A DNA stretch of 64,000 nucleotides, taken from NCBI RefSeq assembly GCF_016901815.1, contig NZ_JACSNR010000002.1, forward strand, positions 186,001-250,000. The letters are read 5' to 3'. Origin of the DNA: Hydrogenoanaerobacterium saccharovorans (GTDB lineage: Bacteria > Bacillota > Clostridia > Oscillospirales > Ruminococcaceae). The notes under the pieces are model-generated. The model was not told where the DNA came from and ran no database searches. It saw only the letters and a program-made list of their open reading frames with translations. This document shows positions 61,199 to 64,000 of the stretch, piece by piece. Each line of letters begins with the position of its first letter. The first letter of the stretch is position 1. The position numbers and the translations under genes were made by a program.

Positions 61199-62227
61199 CT
61201 ATTCCTCAAATATCTCGGTGAGAAGTTCTCCCACCAGCCGGGCAAAGTATTCCGTTTCGGCTACCATGGCGGCGTAATCCATCCGGATCGGGCCGATGAT
61301 GCCGATGGAACCGGTGCTCCGGTTTCCAATGGCAAAGGGGGTAATCACTGCCGAGCTGTTCCGCAGCTCTTCGCACTGATTTTCCTTGCCGATAAAGATC
61401 GTCGTCTGTTCGGGGCTGGCCCGCTGGATCAGCTTCTGCACATTCCGGCTCTCCCAGATATAGGGGAGCAGCCGGTCGGCGTCCCGGGCAAGTTCCGGAT
61501 AGCTGAGCAGCTTGATGCCGCCTTCCATATAATACTGTCCGCCGTAGATCTCCGCACAGAGATTGAAGATCGCCGCGAACAGCGGGGTGAAGATCCGGGA
61601 ATATTCTCCCAGTTCCATGGTCACGCTGCCCATATACTGCAGCGAGATCTCCCGCAGCGTCCGGCCGGCCAGTTTGCCGGCACAGTAGGCCTTGAGGAAC
61701 TCCACTACCTCCCCGGTGACCCGGAAGTTGGTCCGGCATACCCGGCTGCGGATCACACCGTTGGAGGTCATCACCATGATGACCACGGCATGTTCGCCCG
61801 AGGGAATGATCTCCACCTGCCGTACCGTTACGGTATCGGGGGTATGGGTGGAGGTGAAGGCCGCACAGCCTGTGATCTCCGAGAGCGCCTTGGCGGCGTC
61901 CTGGAGCAGCTTGTCGGGATCGGGGTCCCGGATATTGAACATGGCTTCGATGCTGTCCCGGAGCTTTCCGCTCACCGGCTTGACCTGCATCAGCTCATCC
62001 ACAAATACCCGATAGCCCAGATGGGACGGTACCCGTCCGGCTGAGGTATGGGGCTGTTCCAGCAGTCCCAGGTCAAACAGGGCCGCCATGTCGTTTCGGA
62101 TCGTAGCGGGGGAGTAGGCACTGTCCAGATACAGTGCAACCACCTTGGAACCGACCGGCTCACCGGTCTTGGTGTAAAGATCCGCAATGATCGAAAGCAC
62201 CCGGCGTTTTCGTTCGTCCAGTTCCAT
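61199..62227 (-). CDS. hrcA: Heat-inducible transcription repressor HrcA
   Basis: HrcA represses heat-shock genes by binding the CIRCE element. The 342-residue product has the winged-helix N-terminus (LDERKRRVLSIIADLYTKTGEPVGS, with SPATIRNDMA as recognition helix) and the central GAF-like and inserted dimer domains. First gene of the operon, 21 bp after the operator. Complete. Confidence 0.96.
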   Translation of the reverse strand: MELDERKRRVLSIIADLYTKTGEPVGSKVVALYLDSAYSPATIRNDMAALFDLGLLEQPHTSAGRVPSHLGYRVFVDELMQVKPVSGKLRDSIEAMFNIRDPDPDKLLQDAAKALSEITGCAAFTSTHTPDTVTVRQVEIIPSGEHAVVIMVMTSNGVIRSRVCRTNFRVTGEVVEFLKAYCAGKLAGRTLREISLQYMGSVTMELGEYSRIFTPLFAAIFNLCAEIYGGQYYMEGGIKLLSYPELARDADRLLPYIWESRNVQKLIQRASPEQTTIFIGKENQCEELRNSSAVITPFAIGNRSTGSIGIIGPIRMDYAAMVAETEYFARLVGELLTEIFEE

Positions 62228-62248
62228 TGTTACCGCCTCCTTTTGGTT

Positions 62249-62275
62249 TTAGCACTCATTTACCTCGAGTGCCAA
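62249..62275 (-). promoter_or_regulatory. CIRCE operator
   Basis: TTAGCACTC-N9-GAGTGCCAA: the standard CIRCE inverted repeat with one changed base in the second arm (GCCAA for GCTAA). Binding site of HrcA. Confidence 0.93.
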
Positions 62276-62282
62276 CATCTAT

Positions 62283-62311
62283 AATGTATCACTCACCCCG
62301 GAGAATGTCAA
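62283..62311 (-). promoter_or_regulatory. Promoter of the hrcA-grpE-dnaK-dnaJ operon
   Basis: On the minus strand TTGACA, 17-bp spacer, TACATT. The CIRCE element begins just after the -10 box. Confidence 0.85.
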
Positions 62312-62411
62312 GGGGTTTCACAATTTGTTTACAAAAATTCTGGCGCTCTGATAGTATAAGTGCCAATCCAGGACTTTATGCAGCCGGAACCTTCTTCAGA
62401 GCAAAAGAAAA

Positions 62412-62444
62412 AGAGGCTCCGGAACAGATCCGGAACCTCTTTTT
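62412..62444 (-). terminator. Terminator of rplJ-rplL
   Basis: AGAGG-TTCCGGA and TCCGGA-GCCTCT stem followed on the minus strand by TTTTTCTTTT. Confidence 0.88.
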
Positions 62445-62473
62445 GAAGCGAACAAATTCGGGTAAGCGAGAGC

Positions 62474-62845
62474 TTACTTGAGCTCAACCTTAGCGCCAGC
62501 CTCTTCGAGCTGCTTCTTGATCTCCTCAGCGTCAGCCTTGGAAGCGCCTTCCTTGATGGTCTTGGGAGCCTCGTCAACCAGAGCCTTAGCCTCCTTCAGG
62601 CCCAGGCCGGTGATCTCCTTCACCAGCTTGATAACGCCCATCTTGGAAGCGCCAGCGTCAGCCAGAACAACGTCGAACTCGGTCTTCTCCTCAGCGGCAG
62701 CGGCAGCGGGGCCAGCAGCAACCATAACAGGAGCAGCAGCGGATACGCCGAACTCTTCCTCGATAGCCTTAACCAGCTCGTTGAGCTCGAGGACGGTCAG
62801 AGTCTTGATTTCTTCTACAAACTTTGTGATCTTCTCAGAAGCCAT
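62474..62845 (-). CDS. rplL: 50S ribosomal protein L7/L12
   Basis: This 123-residue stalk protein recruits translation factors. It has the N-terminal dimer helix ([25 protein letters not shown]), an Ala-rich hinge (about 36-52) and the C-terminal domain with [25 protein letters not shown]. Complete. It lies 50 bp after rplJ. Confidence 0.98.
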   Translation of the reverse strand: MASEKITKFVEEIKTLTVLELNELVKAIEEEFGVSAAAPVMVAAGPAAAAAEEKTEFDVVLADAGASKMGVIKLVKEITGLGLKEAKALVDEAPKTIKEGASKADAEEIKKQLEEAGAKVELK

Positions 62846-62895
62846 TGTAGTTTACCTCCTAAAATAAATAGATTGATTCGGTATGAAAATGATGG

Positions 62896-63405
62896 TTATG
62901 CGATTTCCTGCTCGCCCTTCTCGGCGATAGCATTCAGTGCAACAGCCAGGCCACGGATGTTTCCGTTCAGGACGCTGCACAGCTGAGCCAGCAGCTGATC
63001 CTTGCTCGGCAGCTTGGCAATCGCCTCGATGCCAGCCTTGTCAAAGATCTTGCCCTCTACCATACCAGCCTTGAGGCTGAAGTTAGCCTTGGCATCCTCA
63101 GCATAGTCGTTGAGGATCTTGGCGGCAGATACGGGATCGGTATCGCTGATAGCCACGGCGGTGGTACCCTCGAAGTACTCGTTGAGTCCCTCGTAACCAG
63201 CCTCCTTGGCAGCCAGACGCAGCATAGTGTTCTTGGCTACGAAGTAATCAACGCCAGCTTCACGCAGCTGCTTACGCAGCTTGGTATCGTCCTCTACGGA
63301 AATACCCTTATAGTCAACAACGACGCAGGTAACGGCGCTGTCCAGCTTAGCCTTGAGCTGATCTACGATTTCCTTCTTGGCCTGAATTGTTCTCTCGTTC
63401 GGCAA
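62896..63405 (-). CDS. rplJ: 50S ribosomal protein L10
   Basis: This ribosomal stalk base holds L7/L12 dimers. The product is 169 residues from a TTG start at 63405 (PNERTIQAKKEIVDQLKAKL), spaced about seven bases from GGGAGGTG; no ATG exists at the family start. The body has VVVDYKGISVEDDTKLRKQL, and the C-terminal helix carries the L7/L12 binding part. The frame is open upstream but that part lies in the leader hairpin. Autoregulation through the L10 leader is expected. Confidence 0.95.
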   Translation of the reverse strand: MPNERTIQAKKEIVDQLKAKLDSAVTCVVVDYKGISVEDDTKLRKQLREAGVDYFVAKNTMLRLAAKEAGYEGLNEYFEGTTAVAISDTDPVSAAKILNDYAEDAKANFSLKAGMVEGKIFDKAGIEAIAKLPSKDQLLAQLCSVLNGNIRGLAVALNAIAEKGEQEIA

Positions 63406-63434
63406 TTCGTTCACCTCCCAATAAAAGTGGATAC

Positions 63435-63466
63435 AAAAAGCTCCTCCCAGCGCCGCTGGAAGGAGC
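63435..63466 (-). terminator. Attenuator in the rplJ leader
   Basis: GCTCCTTCCAGC and GCTGGGAGGAGC stem followed on the minus strand by TTTTTG, 30 bp before the rplJ start. Confidence 0.88.
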
Positions 63467-63567
63467 AAAATACATCAGAAAAGATCCATTTCGCATCAGT
63501 CTTCCTCGGCAGGTGGGCCAAAGCCCTTTATGTTATAAAACACCTGCTGTCTTAAGAAACATGACAG
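63467..63567 (-). promoter_or_regulatory. Ribosomal protein L10 leader RNA
   Basis: Between promoter and attenuator the leader has GACAGCAGGTG pairing with CACCTGC, a bulged region, and CCTGCCGAGG, the conserved element of the Bacillota L10 leader to which L10(L12)4 binds to repress the operon. Confidence 0.8.
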
Positions 63568-63574
63568 CTTTATT

Positions 63575-63603
63575 ATTATATAAGAGAAATCCCGCTCTGT
63601 CAA
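63575..63603 (-). promoter_or_regulatory. Promoter of rplJ-rplL
   Basis: On the minus strand TTGACA, 17-bp spacer, TATAAT: a perfect consensus. Confidence 0.9.
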
Positions 63604-63630
63604 GGGTTTTCTCGGCAGAAATCAGACTTT

Positions 63631-63999
63631 TTATTCAAAAAAGCTGGTAAATTCCCCAAGTTCCTTCCGGGTGAGCTTTGGCAGCTCATAGGAGGGGTCC
63701 GGCTTGCCCACACACAGCACCATGATGGGGGTCTCCCCTTCGGGACGGCCCAGCAGTTCCCGCAGGAAGGTGGGCGGCGCCGGCGTATAGGTCAGGGAAG
63801 CATAGCCGGCATTGCGCAGCGCGTTGATGAGCAGCCCCGTCGCCAGACAGGCCGACTCGGTGACATAGTAGTTCTTGTCCCGGGTGCCGTCCTCCTTCTG
63901 GCTCCACCACTCCTTGAAGATGACGATCAGGCAGGGGGCTTCGGTGAGGAAGGGCTTCTCCACCGCCAGAGTGAGCTTTGCCAGATCCGCCCGCCATTC
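63631..63999 (-). CDS. Nitroreductase-family protein, C-terminal part
   Basis: The gene runs off the right edge, so the N-terminus is missing; 122 codons are seen. The visible part has APCLIVIFKEWW, the FMN-side block ESACLATGLLINALRNAGY, then YTPAPPTFLRELLGRPEGE and IMVLCVGKPDPSYELP, typical for the second half of FMN-dependent nitroreductases. Substrate unknown. It ends before the rplJ promoter. Confidence 0.85.
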   Translation of the reverse strand, partial: EWRADLAKLTLAVEKPFLTEAPCLIVIFKEWWSQKEDGTRDKNYYVTESACLATGLLINALRNAGYASLTYTPAPPTFLRELLGRPEGETPIMVLCVGKPDPSYELPKLTRKELGEFTSFFE

Positions 64000-64000
64000 G

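Noticed and set aside
63406-63468. N-terminal extension of L10
   Set aside because: The extra part is read from the attenuator hairpin; the TTG with GGGAGGTG matches the family start.

Overview
The window is about 57-58% GC and gene-dense, with short operons, strong AGGAGG ribosome-binding sites and sigma-A promoters (TTGACA-N17-TATAAT). It carries an hrcA-grpE-dnaK-dnaJ operon with a CIRCE operator, an L10 leader, a PyrR-type pyr leader, and extracellular proteins with Gram-positive signal peptides. This points to a Bacillota chromosome, most likely a clostridial gut anaerobe of the Oscillospiraceae (Gemmiger/Subdoligranulum/Faecalibacterium-like). The family is inferred from overall character, not from a marker gene. 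I saw no rRNA, tRNA, CRISPR array, transposase or phage gene.

Layout. 1-5.5 kb: the end of a calcium-loop protein, an OmpR-type two-component pair, a DUF1385 membrane protein, prmC and an isochorismatase-fold hydrolase. 5.6-9.4 kb: two cation/proton antiporters around a LysR regulator; the first has a frameshift and sits behind a fluoride riboswitch. 9.4-13 kb: a GlgB-like protein lacking catalytic residues, and a C69 dipeptidase. 13-18.5 kb: three tandem paralogous secreted proteins that end in NPDTGR. 18.7-32.7 kb: ltaE, ridA, small envelope proteins, a flippase, mnmA, nadE, DUF711, ybaK, sfsA, cdd. 32.8-37.4 kb: pyrB with its leader, then ppx-ppk. 37.4-39.4 kb: three membrane proteins of unknown role. 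39.6-45.4 kb: two more NPDTGR proteins, a relative without the motif, a lipoprotein and a pentapeptide-repeat protein. 45.6-50.1 kb: a ferredoxin-type aldo/keto reductase, DUF1846 and a SpoIID-like protein. 50.1-55 kb: a prmA-rsmE-HAD-PhoB/PhoR-like operon. 55.2-57.3 kb: three paralogous envelope proteins. 57.3-62.3 kb: the HrcA heat-shock operon. 62.4-64 kb: rplJ-rplL and the end of a nitroreductase.

The most unusual content is the NPDTGR family: five secreted proteins of about 340-410 residues with a shared C-terminal domain, a Ser/Thr/Asp linker and a C-terminus of exactly NPDTGR. This looks like a sortase motif without its membrane anchor. In all five genes the stop codon lies inside a perfect palindrome. 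Three of them also carry further hairpin repeats in a long 3' untranslated stretch. Four of the five promoters have three direct repeats of TTGTAA type at exact 11-bp spacing, with the nearest one always 30 bp from the -10 box; the non-NPDTGR relative has two. This is the layout expected for a PhoB/PhoP-type activator. One promoter has ten consecutive C residues between -10 and -35, a likely phase-variation switch. A similar box precedes ppx-ppk, and the window encodes two OmpR-family two-component systems, so a phosphate- or stress-controlled surface system is a reasonable but untested model.

Other notable points are a PyrB fused to a PyrI-type zinc ribbon, a NadE whose glutaminase domain lacks its catalytic residues, a DUF1385 gene with no standard start codon, a second frameshifted gene, and an unlisted 42-residue membrane protein.
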